Part shown: one piece after another, positions 54,955 through 63,095 of the stretch
How positions within the stretch are numbered: the stretch's first letter is position 1
Layout: every line of letters starts with the position of its first letter
NCBI GenBank assembly: GCA_963803155.1
Contig: CAWDMN010000112.1
Span: forward strand, 1 to 64,000
Reading direction: 5' to 3'
Source: CAWDMN01 sp963803155
GTDB taxonomy: Bacteria; Acidobacteriota; Terriglobia; Versatilivoradales; Versatilivoraceae
DNA: 64,000 nucleotides
Notes under the pieces: model-generated
The model's input: the letters and a program-made list of their open reading frames with translations, nothing else
Database searches by the model: none
Told to the model about the DNA's origin: nothing
Translations under genes and position numbers: made by a program

Positions 54955-55784
54955 ATGAATCGGGCCGGAAAAATCGCCGCTTCCGCCGGGGGATTTATGT
55001 GTTGCCTACTCTCTTTACCATCGGCACCATTTTTTGTGGCTTTTATGCCGTAATAAACACGCTCAAAGGGGAATATGACCTGGCGGCCATTGCCATTGGA
55101 CTTGCGGTGGTTTGCGACGGATTGGATGGGCGAATTGCCCGGTTAACCAACTCCTGCAGTGAATTTGGCATGCAGCTGGATTCTCTGGCTGATGTCATGA
55201 CTTTTGGATTGGCTCCCGCGGTTTTGTCCTATGTTTGGGGGATGAAGTCTATGGCCGCTACCGTCAGCGACCAAGCCAAGCACATTCAACAGATCGGCTG
55301 GATTATTTGTTTTGCCTACGTCATCTGTGGTGCCATGCGATTGGCTCGTTTTAATATCCAATCTGTTCAGCCCGTGCAGCCGGGGGCCAATACCAAGAAA
55401 GATTTTGTTGGGTTGCCAATCCCCGCCGGAGCTGGGGTGGTGGCGGCCATAGTCCACTTTACTCCTGAGCCCATTACCTACTGGCCTATTGGCGCCATTT
55501 GGATAGGCTTGGTTGGTTTTCTGGGTTTTTTGATGGTGAGCACTATCCGTTACCCCAGTTTCAAACAATTGGATCTGCGCAGCCGGAAATCAAAATTTAC
55601 TCTTCTCTTTCTGGCGACGCTGGTTGCCTTGATCTATCATTATTCTCAGATAATGCTGCTGCTGATTGCTTCTGTTTATGCCTCTTCCGGGCTGGTGGCC
55701 AAGCTCGTCCATATGATTCGGCACCGGGGCGAACCTGCACTTGGCGCGGACTCTCTCAAGATAAATCCAGAGGGACAAAAATGA
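54951..55784 (+). CDS. pssA: CDP-diacylglycerol-serine O-phosphatidyltransferase
   Basis: A 277-residue integral membrane CDP-alcohol phosphatidyltransferase making phosphatidylserine from CDP-diacylglycerol and serine. The signature D-G-x2-A-R-x8-G-x3-D-x3-D is fully present in C-D-G-L-D-G-R-I-A-R followed by E-F-G-M-Q-L-D-S-L-A-D. About six to eight hydrophobic helices follow. It is coupled to psd by ATGA overlap and supplies psd with its substrate. Confidence 0.96.
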   Translation: MNESGRKNRRFRRGIYVLPTLFTIGTIFCGFYAVINTLKGEYDLAAIAIGLAVVCDGLDGRIARLTNSCSEFGMQLDSLADVMTFGLAPAVLSYVWGMKSMAATVSDQAKHIQQIGWIICFAYVICGAMRLARFNIQSVQPVQPGANTKKDFVGLPIPAGAGVVAAIVHFTPEPITYWPIGAIWIGLVGFLGFLMVSTIRYPSFKQLDLRSRKSKFTLLFLATLVALIYHYSQIMLLLIASVYASSGLVAKLVHMIRHRGEPALGADSLKINPEGQK

Positions 55785-55956
55785 AGCGGATTCAAGGATA
55801 AAGCCCAGGAAGGCCTTTCTGCTGTTTTCCAATTTCTCTTAATCCTCACGCTGAACTGTCTTGCGAATGAATATATTTAAAAGTGATGGCCTGAGAAATC
55901 GGTCGTGTTTGTTGACTTCAAGCCAAACCTGGATGGCAGTTGAAAATAGAGTTTAG

Positions 55957-56988
55957 ATGATGATTGTCCAGCCTATGAAAAAGTTGGATCATAAAAAATT
56001 ACGCGTCGCGATTGTTGGGGCCTCCACTTTGAAGGGACGCGAGATTAAATCGGTTTTATCGGAACGGAAGCTGCCCATTGAAAAACTGGTTTTGATGGAT
56101 CAGATGGAAGAAATCGGCCTTCTGACTGAATTCGATGAGGAGCCATTTCTCTCACGGGCTATCGAGCTGGATAATTTTGAAGAAGTAGACGCGGTTTTTT
56201 TTGCCTCGGATTGTTCCACGACACGGCAATATGTCCCATTGGCTGCAGATAAGGGATTTTTGCCGATCGATTTGAGCCAGGCATTTGTAGAGGATTCCGA
56301 TGTCCCGTTGTTTGTCTTTGATACCGCTTCGGGCAAAAAACCGGATCTTGTCGGGAATTCTTGCCTCAACCTTCCCCACGCTTCCGCCCTATCATTGTCT
56401 CGTCTTTTGAATCCTCTTTACGGTTTGGGGAATCTGAGAACTCTGGCGGTTACAGTTCTGGAGCCTGCCGCGGAGCGGGGCAGTGCGGGCTTGAAGGAAT
56501 TGGAGCGCCAAACGCTCAACATTTTTTCTTTCCAACCTCTTCCCAAAGAGGTCTTTGATCGCCAATTGGCGTTTAATGTTCTATCTTGTCTTGGAGCGGA
56601 GGCAAAGGAAAACCTCTCCAGCGTGGAATCCAAATTGGCTTGCCAGTTGCGTCGGCTGCTGGTTTCTGGCGCTCCCCTTCCGGCCTTGGCTGTCTTGCAA
56701 GCTCCCGCCTTTCACTGCCATGCTTTCGCAATTTTTGTGGAATATGAATCAAGGATCCCGCGAGAACGCATCGTGGCCGCATTTGACACACCCCATCTTC
56801 ATTTTATTCCGGAAGGAGAAGAACAGCCATCTCCTGCGGAAGTGGCGGGGACCGATCAAATCCAGGTTGGAAATCTAAAACAAGACATTTTGCGCCCGAA
56901 CGGCTGGTGGGTATGGGCGGTTTCTGATAATCTCAGAATTGCCGCCCTTCAAGCGGTGGCCGCGCTTGAGGAGTATTGCCTGGCATGA
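55957..56988 (+). CDS. Aspartate-semialdehyde dehydrogenase-like protein (Usg-like)
   Basis: A 343-residue protein with the two-domain ASADH fold. The N-terminal Rossmann motif appears as V-A-I-V-G-A-S-T-L-K-G-R-E, then A-V-F-F-A-S-D-C-S and a dimerisation domain. It departs from catalytic ASADH: the usual N-P-N-C is replaced by V-G-N-S-C-L-N-L-P, and the later R-x-P/H catalytic region is not convincing. E. coli Usg-1 is a similar non-enzymatic paralogue. Role unknown. The stop overlaps the start of the glycosyltransferase gene (ATGA at 56985-56988), so both may be expressed together. The start at 55957 is one of several close ATGs. Confidence 0.75.
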   Translation: MMIVQPMKKLDHKKLRVAIVGASTLKGREIKSVLSERKLPIEKLVLMDQMEEIGLLTEFDEEPFLSRAIELDNFEEVDAVFFASDCSTTRQYVPLAADKGFLPIDLSQAFVEDSDVPLFVFDTASGKKPDLVGNSCLNLPHASALSLSRLLNPLYGLGNLRTLAVTVLEPAAERGSAGLKELERQTLNIFSFQPLPKEVFDRQLAFNVLSCLGAEAKENLSSVESKLACQLRRLLVSGAPLPALAVLQAPAFHCHAFAIFVEYESRIPRERIVAAFDTPHLHFIPEGEEQPSPAEVAGTDQIQVGNLKQDILRPNGWWVWAVSDNLRIAALQAVAALEEYCLA

Positions 56989-57992
56989 GCCCTTCTCCTC
57001 TCCCTTCCGTCAGCATGGTCATTCCTTCCTGGAATGGACGATCTTTGCTCGAATCCATGTTCCCAACGCTGCTTGCCGCTGCCTATCGTTACGAGGCGTG
57101 TGGCGGAAAATTTTGGGAAATCATCGTGATCGATGATGGCGGCACGGATGATACGCAGAATTGGATCGAAACCATTCCGGAAAAGCGGGTCAAATTGATT
57201 ACCCGTCGGCGTAACGGCGGTTTCTCGAATGCATGTAATTCAGGATTTCTTGCCAGTCATTACGATGTGGTGGTTCTGTTGAACAATGACGTTTTTGTGG
57301 ATCCGGATTTTCTGGCTCCTCTAGCGAAGCATTTTCGGGATCCCAATGTGTTTGCTGTGACCTGCAAAGCCAATGCACGGGATCAAATCACCTTTTGCAA
57401 TGGGGGAAAACTCGGAGAATTTTATTTGGGATTTTGGAAAGCTTTCCGCAATTATGATCGATCTCCTGAAAGTGCGTCCTCCGCTGATCCCTTGATTTCC
57501 TTTGCCGCTTGCGGCGGTTTTTGCGCCTTCGATCGTCGCAAACTTTTAGAATTGGGTGGATTTGAACCGCTGATGTCCCCTTTTTATTGGGAAGACGTGG
57601 AGATTTCCTACCGGGCCTGGAAAAGAGGCTGGACTGTCTTGTATGAGCCTGGAAGCCTAGTTTATCATGATGCCAGCACAACCATAAAAAAGACCTTCAG
57701 GAAAATAAAAATTGCCCGCATTGACATTCGGAATCGGTTCCTTTTTTTGTGGAAGAATTTGCATGATCCATTCATGTTATTAGCCCATTTCGGGGGTACG
57801 CTGCTTCTTTTTTTACAGGCCGTAATAACCTTTCGAATTGCTTTTCTGCTTGGATTAGCCGATGCTTTGAGAAAGTTACCGGCATTATTACCCAAGCGTT
57901 GGGAAGAACGCAGGAAGAGAAAAAGAAAAGACCGGGAAATTCAAAAGATGTTCATCAAATTCAAAAAAGAAGCCAAAATTGTTTTGAAATAG
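56985..57992 (+). CDS. Family 2 glycosyltransferase
   Basis: A 335-residue GT-A fold glycosyltransferase. It has V-S-M-V-I-P-S-W-N-G-R-S-L-L-E, then I-V-I-D-D-G-G-T-D-D-T, the nucleotide-sugar metal motif N-N-D-V-F-V-D and A-A-C-G-G-F-C-A-F-D-R. The acceptor-side helix is F-Y-W-E-D-V-E-I-S-Y-R-A-W-K-R-G-W. A hydrophobic helix near residues 260-290 and a Lys/Arg-rich tail suggest membrane association. The ATG at 56985 overlaps the Usg-like stop. The layout resembles enzymes of exopolysaccharide or rhamnan synthesis; the sugar is unknown. Confidence 0.92.
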   Translation: MSPSPLPSVSMVIPSWNGRSLLESMFPTLLAAAYRYEACGGKFWEIIVIDDGGTDDTQNWIETIPEKRVKLITRRRNGGFSNACNSGFLASHYDVVVLLNNDVFVDPDFLAPLAKHFRDPNVFAVTCKANARDQITFCNGGKLGEFYLGFWKAFRNYDRSPESASSADPLISFAACGGFCAFDRRKLLELGGFEPLMSPFYWEDVEISYRAWKRGWTVLYEPGSLVYHDASTTIKKTFRKIKIARIDIRNRFLFLWKNLHDPFMLLAHFGGTLLLFLQAVITFRIAFLLGLADALRKLPALLPKRWEERRKRKRKDREIQKMFIKFKKEAKIVLK

Positions 57993-58053
57993 AAATTCCT
58001 TCCCCAAAATGAATTCTGGCTAAGCCAACTGAGTTCAACCTCCGCTACCCAAT

Positions 58054-58971
58054 ATGAAAGTACACGAACTGTTAAAAAGCCATACGCCATGTTTTTCATT
58101 TGAATTTTTTCCACCGCGCGAAGACTCAGGTTTTGCCTCACTCTTCGATGCGATCAGGCTTTTGAAGAGTTTGCAACCGGATTTTGTATCGGTCACATAC
58201 GGAGCGGGGGGAGCGACCCGTCGCAAGACCGTGGATTTGGTGGGGCGAATCAAACATGAAATCGGACTTGAAACCATGGCCCATCTGACTTGTGTCGGTG
58301 CATCGCGTTCAGAAGTGCGGCTGGTTTTGGATGAGTTGGCGGAAAATAAACTGGAAAATGTGATGGTGTTGCGTGGTGACCCGCCACAGAACCAGGCGTC
58401 ATTTGTTCCACATCCGAATGGGTTTTCTCATGCAAATGAATTAGTGGAGTTTGCGCGGCAGAATTATGATTTCTCCATAGGCGCTGCTTGTTATCCTGAA
58501 AAGCATCCCGAGTGCCCTACTTTTGAACTCGACTTGGAAAATCTAAGGCGCAAAGTGGAGGCCGGGGCCGATTTTTTGATCACTCAGCTCTTCTTTGATA
58601 ATCACGATTATTTTGCCTTTGTGGAGAAGACCTGGAAGCTTGGCATTCGAATTCCGATTATTGCCGGAATCATGCCAATTTTGAGTGTGCCCCAAATCAG
58701 ACGGTTCACGCAAATGTGCGGAGCAAGGATTCCTGCCTCGTTGGCGCGTTTGATTGAGACATTTCAAAACGATGCCAAGGCCGTGGAACAATGCGGCATC
58801 TATCATGCCACAGCGCAATGCATTGAATTATTGGAACAAAAAATTCCGGGAATTCACTTTTACACCTTGAATCGTTCGCGGGCCACTTGGACCGTTTTTG
58901 AAAATTTGAAAAACGAAAAAAAACTCCCTCCCAGTCCGTTGCTTTCTCAAATGGATTGCTCTATCGAATGA
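58054..58971 (+). CDS. metF: Methylenetetrahydrofolate reductase
   Basis: A 305-residue flavoenzyme producing 5-methyltetrahydrofolate for methionine synthesis. It shows F-S-F-E-F-F-P-P-R near the start, F-V-S-V-T-Y-G-A-G-G, then M-A-H-L-T-C-V-G-A and N-V-M-V-L-R-G-D-P-P. The FAD/substrate region has A-D-F-L-I-T-Q-L-F-F-D and P-I-I-A-G-I-M-P-I. Length and motif order match MetF. Its stop overlaps the M48 protease start. No metH or metE is in the window. Confidence 0.96.
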   Translation: MKVHELLKSHTPCFSFEFFPPREDSGFASLFDAIRLLKSLQPDFVSVTYGAGGATRRKTVDLVGRIKHEIGLETMAHLTCVGASRSEVRLVLDELAENKLENVMVLRGDPPQNQASFVPHPNGFSHANELVEFARQNYDFSIGAACYPEKHPECPTFELDLENLRRKVEAGADFLITQLFFDNHDYFAFVEKTWKLGIRIPIIAGIMPILSVPQIRRFTQMCGARIPASLARLIETFQNDAKAVEQCGIYHATAQCIELLEQKIPGIHFYTLNRSRATWTVFENLKNEKKLPPSPLLSQMDCSIE

Positions 58972-60230
58972 TGAATAGATTCCTGATCCTGTTTGGCCTT
59001 TTCTATTTTGCGGAGCATGCCTTGTCCTTTTGGCTGACTTGGTTGAATTTGAGGTATGTAGCCGCGCGTCAAGGGGAAGTCCCTGCGTATTTTCAGGATA
59101 AGATATCACTAAAAGAATATAAAAAGAGTACGAAATATACGCGCGAGAAAACTCGTCTGGGATTGATTTCCTCGCTTGTGGGAATCCCAATATTTTGGGG
59201 AATGTTGCTTACCGGCTTTTTTGGCGGAATCGACTCCTGGTCGAGGTCCTGGCATTGTGGAAGCATTTTGTCCGGCTTGATCTTCCTGGCGACCATGGCT
59301 GCCATATATTATTTGCTCTCCCTTCCATTTAAGCTTTATTCAATTTTTAGCATTGAACAACGATACGGATTCAATAAAATCACCTTCGGACTCTGGCTCA
59401 TTGATTTTATGAAAGGACTTGCGTTGACCCTTATCGTTGGAGGGCCAGTATTGGCGGCGGTTCTTTGGTTTATGAACCAATTTGCGGACAAACCATGGTG
59501 GCTTTACGTCTGGATTCTGCTGGCATTTGTTCAGCTGTTTGTAGTTTCACTTTACCCCGTGCTGATTGTTCCCTTGTTCAACAAACTCAGCCCGCTGCCC
59601 GCCGGAACGCTGCGCGACAAGATCGAAATCTTGGCCAGTCAAGCTTGCTTGAAGATGAAAGGGATTTTTGTGATGGATGGTTCAAAACGATCTTCCCATT
59701 CCAATGCTTTTTTTGCGGGGATGGGACGCTTCCGCAGAATTGTTCTTTTTGATACGCTGATTCATTCCCTGAGCGAAGATGAACTAGTCGGAGTGCTGGC
59801 ACATGAAATGGGGCATTACCTTAAAAAGCATACTAGGACCGCGATGCTCATCAATCTGGCATTTTCGCTGGGTGGACTGTACGTCTTGGCATTCCTGATC
59901 AGGGCACCCTGGTTTTATGAGGCTTTTGGGTTCTCCCAGTCATCCGCGCAAGCGGCTTTATTCATATTCGCCTCTTCTTCAGGCGCCTTTCTCTTCTTTA
60001 TCGAGCCCTTTTTTTCCTGGTTCTCGCGCAGGAACGAGTACTCGGCAGATCGGTTTGCAGCTCAAGCTACGCGAGATCCTCAAGCGCTTATTCGAGCATT
60101 GATTAAATTGACGCTGGATAATCTATCTAATTTAACTCCCCATCCTCTTTATAGCTTCTTCTATTATTCCCATCCAACCATCATGGAGAGAATAAGAGGC
60201 TTGGAAAACCATGCCCCGGCCCGAAATTAA
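58968..60230 (+). CDS. M48-family CAAX-prenyl-protease-like metallopeptidase
   Basis: A 420-residue polytopic membrane zinc protease of the Ste24/M48A type. Several membrane helices, including N-terminal and central ones, precede the zinc motif H-E-M-G-H in V-L-A-H-E-M-G-H-Y-L. The third ligand lies in the later R-N-E-Y-S-A-D-R-F-A segment. A final helix pair and H-P-L-Y-S-F-F-Y-Y-S-H-P-T close the protein. The ATG at 58968 is chosen because of the overlap with metF (ATGA at 58968-58971). Bacterial members perform membrane-protein quality control, as no prenylated substrates are known. Confidence 0.92.
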   Translation: MMNRFLILFGLFYFAEHALSFWLTWLNLRYVAARQGEVPAYFQDKISLKEYKKSTKYTREKTRLGLISSLVGIPIFWGMLLTGFFGGIDSWSRSWHCGSILSGLIFLATMAAIYYLLSLPFKLYSIFSIEQRYGFNKITFGLWLIDFMKGLALTLIVGGPVLAAVLWFMNQFADKPWWLYVWILLAFVQLFVVSLYPVLIVPLFNKLSPLPAGTLRDKIEILASQACLKMKGIFVMDGSKRSSHSNAFFAGMGRFRRIVLFDTLIHSLSEDELVGVLAHEMGHYLKKHTRTAMLINLAFSLGGLYVLAFLIRAPWFYEAFGFSQSSAQAALFIFASSSGAFLFFIEPFFSWFSRRNEYSADRFAAQATRDPQALIRALIKLTLDNLSNLTPHPLYSFFYYSHPTIMERIRGLENHAPARN

Positions 60231-60348
60231 CCGTGCTGATCATCAATCCTCGAATCAATGCGATTGAAACCATGCTTGTGTTATTTTTGGGCGGAGCACC
60301 ATTCACTTTGTAGATTCGGGGGATTTCAACTAAATGGTTCCAATCCTT

Positions 60349-61344
60349 TCAAATGGTGGGATTGGGCATAAATTGTGGATGTTTAAAAAGCCGGAAAAAG
60401 CGGCTGGCACGTTGACAGTCGCGCGAGATTTGTTCTTTCAATTCTTGAAGGGAGGGGAATTTAATCTCGTCCCGCAACCGATGCAGCAAGAATATTTCCA
60501 TCTGATCCGGTGCTTCGCGCAGCTCTGTTTCCAATAAATGTGTCTCAACGGTCAAAAATTTCCCTGCAAGAGTCGGGCGCATGCCGATGTTAGTTACTGC
60601 TGGGAATTGCCGTTGATTGTATCGGCAAAACGTGACATAAACGCCGCTCTTCGGAAGAATGTCATTTTGAGGTCGCAAATTCAGCGTGGGGAATAATAAC
60701 TTCTTTCCCAAACCGTCGCCTTTAATCACTAGACCGCGCAAAGAATAAAATCGCCCCAAAAGCCGGTTGGCTAGGCTAATGCGGCCTGATTGAATTAGCC
60801 GGCGAATCCAAGTGCTGCTCACTCTCTCCTTGCGGACGATCACTTCAGGAAGGGAATGAACGCAAAAGTCATGCTCCATGCCCATTTGTTCCAACAACGA
60901 ATTGTTGCCAGATCGATGGTGGCCAAAATGGAAATTATTCCCGACAAAAATGTGGCGCAGCTGCAAATGTTTCAACAAAATCTGCTTCACAAACTCCCTG
61001 CCATCTAAAGCCGCGAGAGTCTGGTCGAATGGCAGAACAAGCAAAAAATCAATTCCTGCCTTTTGGATCAACGCGATTTTTTCTTCCATCGTAGTGATCA
61101 AATGAGGGGCTCGCGATGGATGTAGCACTGCCATGGGATGAGGGTCAAAAGTCAATACTAGGGAAGAGGTGTTGGATAAATTCGCCGTCAGTTTCACCTG
61201 TTCGAGAATTTTCCGATGGCCCAAGTGTATTCCATCGAAATTCCCAATGGTGAGAGTTGTTCCTCTTGGATTGTGGAAAGATTTGTAATCGTACAGGATT
61301 AGCATGGAGTCTGAGGAGGGAGACGAGAGATCAAAGCCTGACAT
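60349..61344 (-). CDS. ribF: Bifunctional riboflavin kinase / FAD synthetase
   Basis: A 331-residue protein with two catalytic domains. The FAD synthetase (nucleotidyltransferase) N-terminal domain shows T-I-G-N-F-D-G-I-H-L-G-H-R and V-L-T-F-D-P-H-P; the riboflavin kinase C-terminal domain has V-I-K-G-D-G-L-G-K-K-L-L-F-P-T-L-N-L and G-V-Y-V-T-F-C. It makes FMN and then FAD. The start at 61344 lies inside the preceding gene's end (14-base overlap); an internal ATG at 61305 is also possible but has no ribosome site. Confidence 0.95.
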   Translation of the reverse strand: MSGFDLSSPSSDSMLILYDYKSFHNPRGTTLTIGNFDGIHLGHRKILEQVKLTANLSNTSSLVLTFDPHPMAVLHPSRAPHLITTMEEKIALIQKAGIDFLLVLPFDQTLAALDGREFVKQILLKHLQLRHIFVGNNFHFGHHRSGNNSLLEQMGMEHDFCVHSLPEVIVRKERVSSTWIRRLIQSGRISLANRLLGRFYSLRGLVIKGDGLGKKLLFPTLNLRPQNDILPKSGVYVTFCRYNQRQFPAVTNIGMRPTLAGKFLTVETHLLETELREAPDQMEIFLLHRLRDEIKFPSLQELKEQISRDCQRASRFFRLFKHPQFMPNPTI

Positions 61345-61744
61345 TATCCGTGGCCTTCAGGTACCACATTTTCAAATCGAACAAGGAGGCTTCCAGGAGC
61401 TGAGACTCCTCTTCGGCTAGGTTTCCCGCGGTTTTTTCCTTAAGGATTTGAAGAATGTCGATGGTTTGTTTGGCGCCCTCCATATCTTTTTCGGGCTGAT
61501 TTTGATCCTGCGCGGCCAGTAATCCCATTTGCAGCATGGCTGTTGTACTCAAGGATAGAATTAGAGTCTGGAAAGTCATGGGTGGCGCAATTTCGGCGCC
61601 AAGCCGCGGGGAAGCGACGCGTGCGAAATCTTTTTCCAAATCAGCCTCAAGTTTTGGATCCGCAACACGATCCTTACGAACCGTGCCATCCTCAGTGAAA
61701 ATGCGGCGATCGGCAACTCTAAAATCAGAATCGTCTTGAGTCAT
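61331..61744 (-). CDS. DUF1844 protein
   Basis: A 137-residue protein of the DUF1844 family. It has F-R-V-A-D-R-R-I-F near the start, as I recall for acidobacterial homologues. It then has P-P-M-T-F-Q-T-L-I-L-S-L-S-T-T-A and a helical pair ending M-E-G-A-K-Q-T-I-D-I-L-Q-I-L-K-E-K-T. The core is helical and amphipathic. Function is unknown. Its end overlaps the ribF start by 14 bases, so the two are co-transcribed and translationally coupled. Confidence 0.9.
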   Translation of the reverse strand: MTQDDSDFRVADRRIFTEDGTVRKDRVADPKLEADLEKDFARVASPRLGAEIAPPMTFQTLILSLSTTAMLQMGLLAAQDQNQPEKDMEGAKQTIDILQILKEKTAGNLAEEESQLLEASLFDLKMWYLKATDNVRL

Positions 61745-62096
61745 AAATTGAACTTGCCTTTCGGACCAATTCGCGGAATCTTAAATGTCCAATCCAAATT
61801 GTCCTAAAAAGTATACCACAATCCGGGGAACGCATGGGACTTCGAGAAAGCGGTGGAGCCATCCCCACACCCTGCTCGATCCTTTGGGGAATTCCGCCCG
61901 ATAGAAGCCAAAACCATTCGCGCATAACGGAGAAAGACATTCTCGCCTAGAATTAAATTTTGCCTATGCAATTCCTTATCGACTAATATGAACATGTTCC
62001 TTGGGAGATTTGATGAAGGACATTTTTTGACCCGCGAGAGTGATTCATCTTTCAATATATCTCTGAATTCTCAGTTTGGTGGGGAGGAGTATACTC
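61745..62096. other. Divergent intergenic region upstream of the ACT protein gene
   Basis: About 350 bases between the DUF1844 gene and the ACT protein gene. TTGCCT (61960-61965) and TAATAT (61984-61989) with an 18-base spacer may be a weak promoter for the plus-strand gene. The right end has a very strong GGGGAGGAG ribosome site. Nothing else was seen. Confidence 0.4.
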
Positions 62097-62756
62097 TTGA
62101 ATAAAAATGAAGCAGCGTTGTTAGTAAATGTGGAAGATCAAATTGGTGTTCTTTCCCGATTGACAAAAGTAATTGCGGATCACCAGGCTAACATCAGCTA
62201 TATCGATATCATTGAGAGGGGAGGCGCGATAGCTTCAGTCTATTTCGAGCTGCAGAATGTGCGGAATCTCAAGTCACTGGTTCAGGATTTAAAAAATCCT
62301 TCCGTGGTAAAAGCCATCGAACAACCGGAACCTTTCCGGAAGATTTATGGAAAAAGAATTATCATAATGGGAGGTGGCGCGCAGGTGGGGCAAGTTGCCG
62401 TAGGCGCCATCAGCGAAGCGGACCGTCATAATATCCGGGGTGAAAGAATATCGGTGGACACGATTCCATTGGTTGGAGAAACTCAGTTGGCGGGAGCGGT
62501 TCGGGCCGTGGCCAGACTTCCTCGAGCAAAAGTGCTGGTGATGGCTGGGGCCTTGATGGGTGGCGAAATCACCGAGGCAATTAGGCAGGTTCAGGAGAAG
62601 GGCATAATTGTCATATCCCTCAACATGGCTGGCAGTGTCCCGGAAGTGGCGGATTTAGTGGTCAGCGATCCAATCCAAGCAGGCGTCATGGCGGTCATGG
62701 CCATTGCAGATACGGCCAAATTTTCGATTGATCGCTTAACCCATAGGAAATTTTGA
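62097..62756 (+). CDS. ACT-domain protein with DUF5612-type C-terminal domain
   Basis: A 219-residue protein. The N-terminal ACT domain, residues about 5-75, shows L-V-N-V-E-D-Q-I-G-V-L-S-R-L-T-K-V-I, the typical amino-acid-binding regulatory fold. The second half, from about 90, has K-R-I-I-I-M-G-G-G-A-Q-V-G-Q-V and V-L-V-M-A-G-A-L-M-G-G-E-I, matching a domain I know mainly from methanogen proteins (DUF5612). Role unknown; binding of an amino acid or ligand is likely. The start is a TTG at 62097 because GGGGAGGAG (62081-62089) lies 7 bases upstream; the earlier TTG at 62076 lies before that site. Confidence 0.85.
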   Translation: MNKNEAALLVNVEDQIGVLSRLTKVIADHQANISYIDIIERGGAIASVYFELQNVRNLKSLVQDLKNPSVVKAIEQPEPFRKIYGKRIIIMGGGAQVGQVAVGAISEADRHNIRGERISVDTIPLVGETQLAGAVRAVARLPRAKVLVMAGALMGGEITEAIRQVQEKGIIVISLNMAGSVPEVADLVVSDPIQAGVMAVMAIADTAKFSIDRLTHRKF

Positions 62757-63095
62757 ATGCCGTGAATTAGGCTTCCATCTTTGATAATAACAAAGAATAT
62801 TGGGGAAACTGAGAAGGTTTTGGATGACAGAGGAACAACTCATGCGAGCCGCAGACCAGTGCGGCGAGAAACGCGAAATACCTGTGCCATACTTCCGGCA
62901 TTTGTGCCTCTCCGCCACGGCCTCTCATTTTGGGCGGTTTGATGGCGAGGCATAAATATTCCCACCGAAAAAATCCCGTTGGCAACCCTCCATGACCAGG
63001 TTTGCATCAAGGAATTCATGCAGATGGCCAAGAATTTCAAAGATTTGTCCCTTCAGGTATAGGCCATTATTTTCAAAAGAGAGGCAGGAGTTTTC
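62757..63095. other. Intergenic, no gene recognised
   Basis: About 340 bases with only short frames and no recognisable product. Its end carries the GAGGCAGGAG ribosome site for the following gene. Confidence 0.4.
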
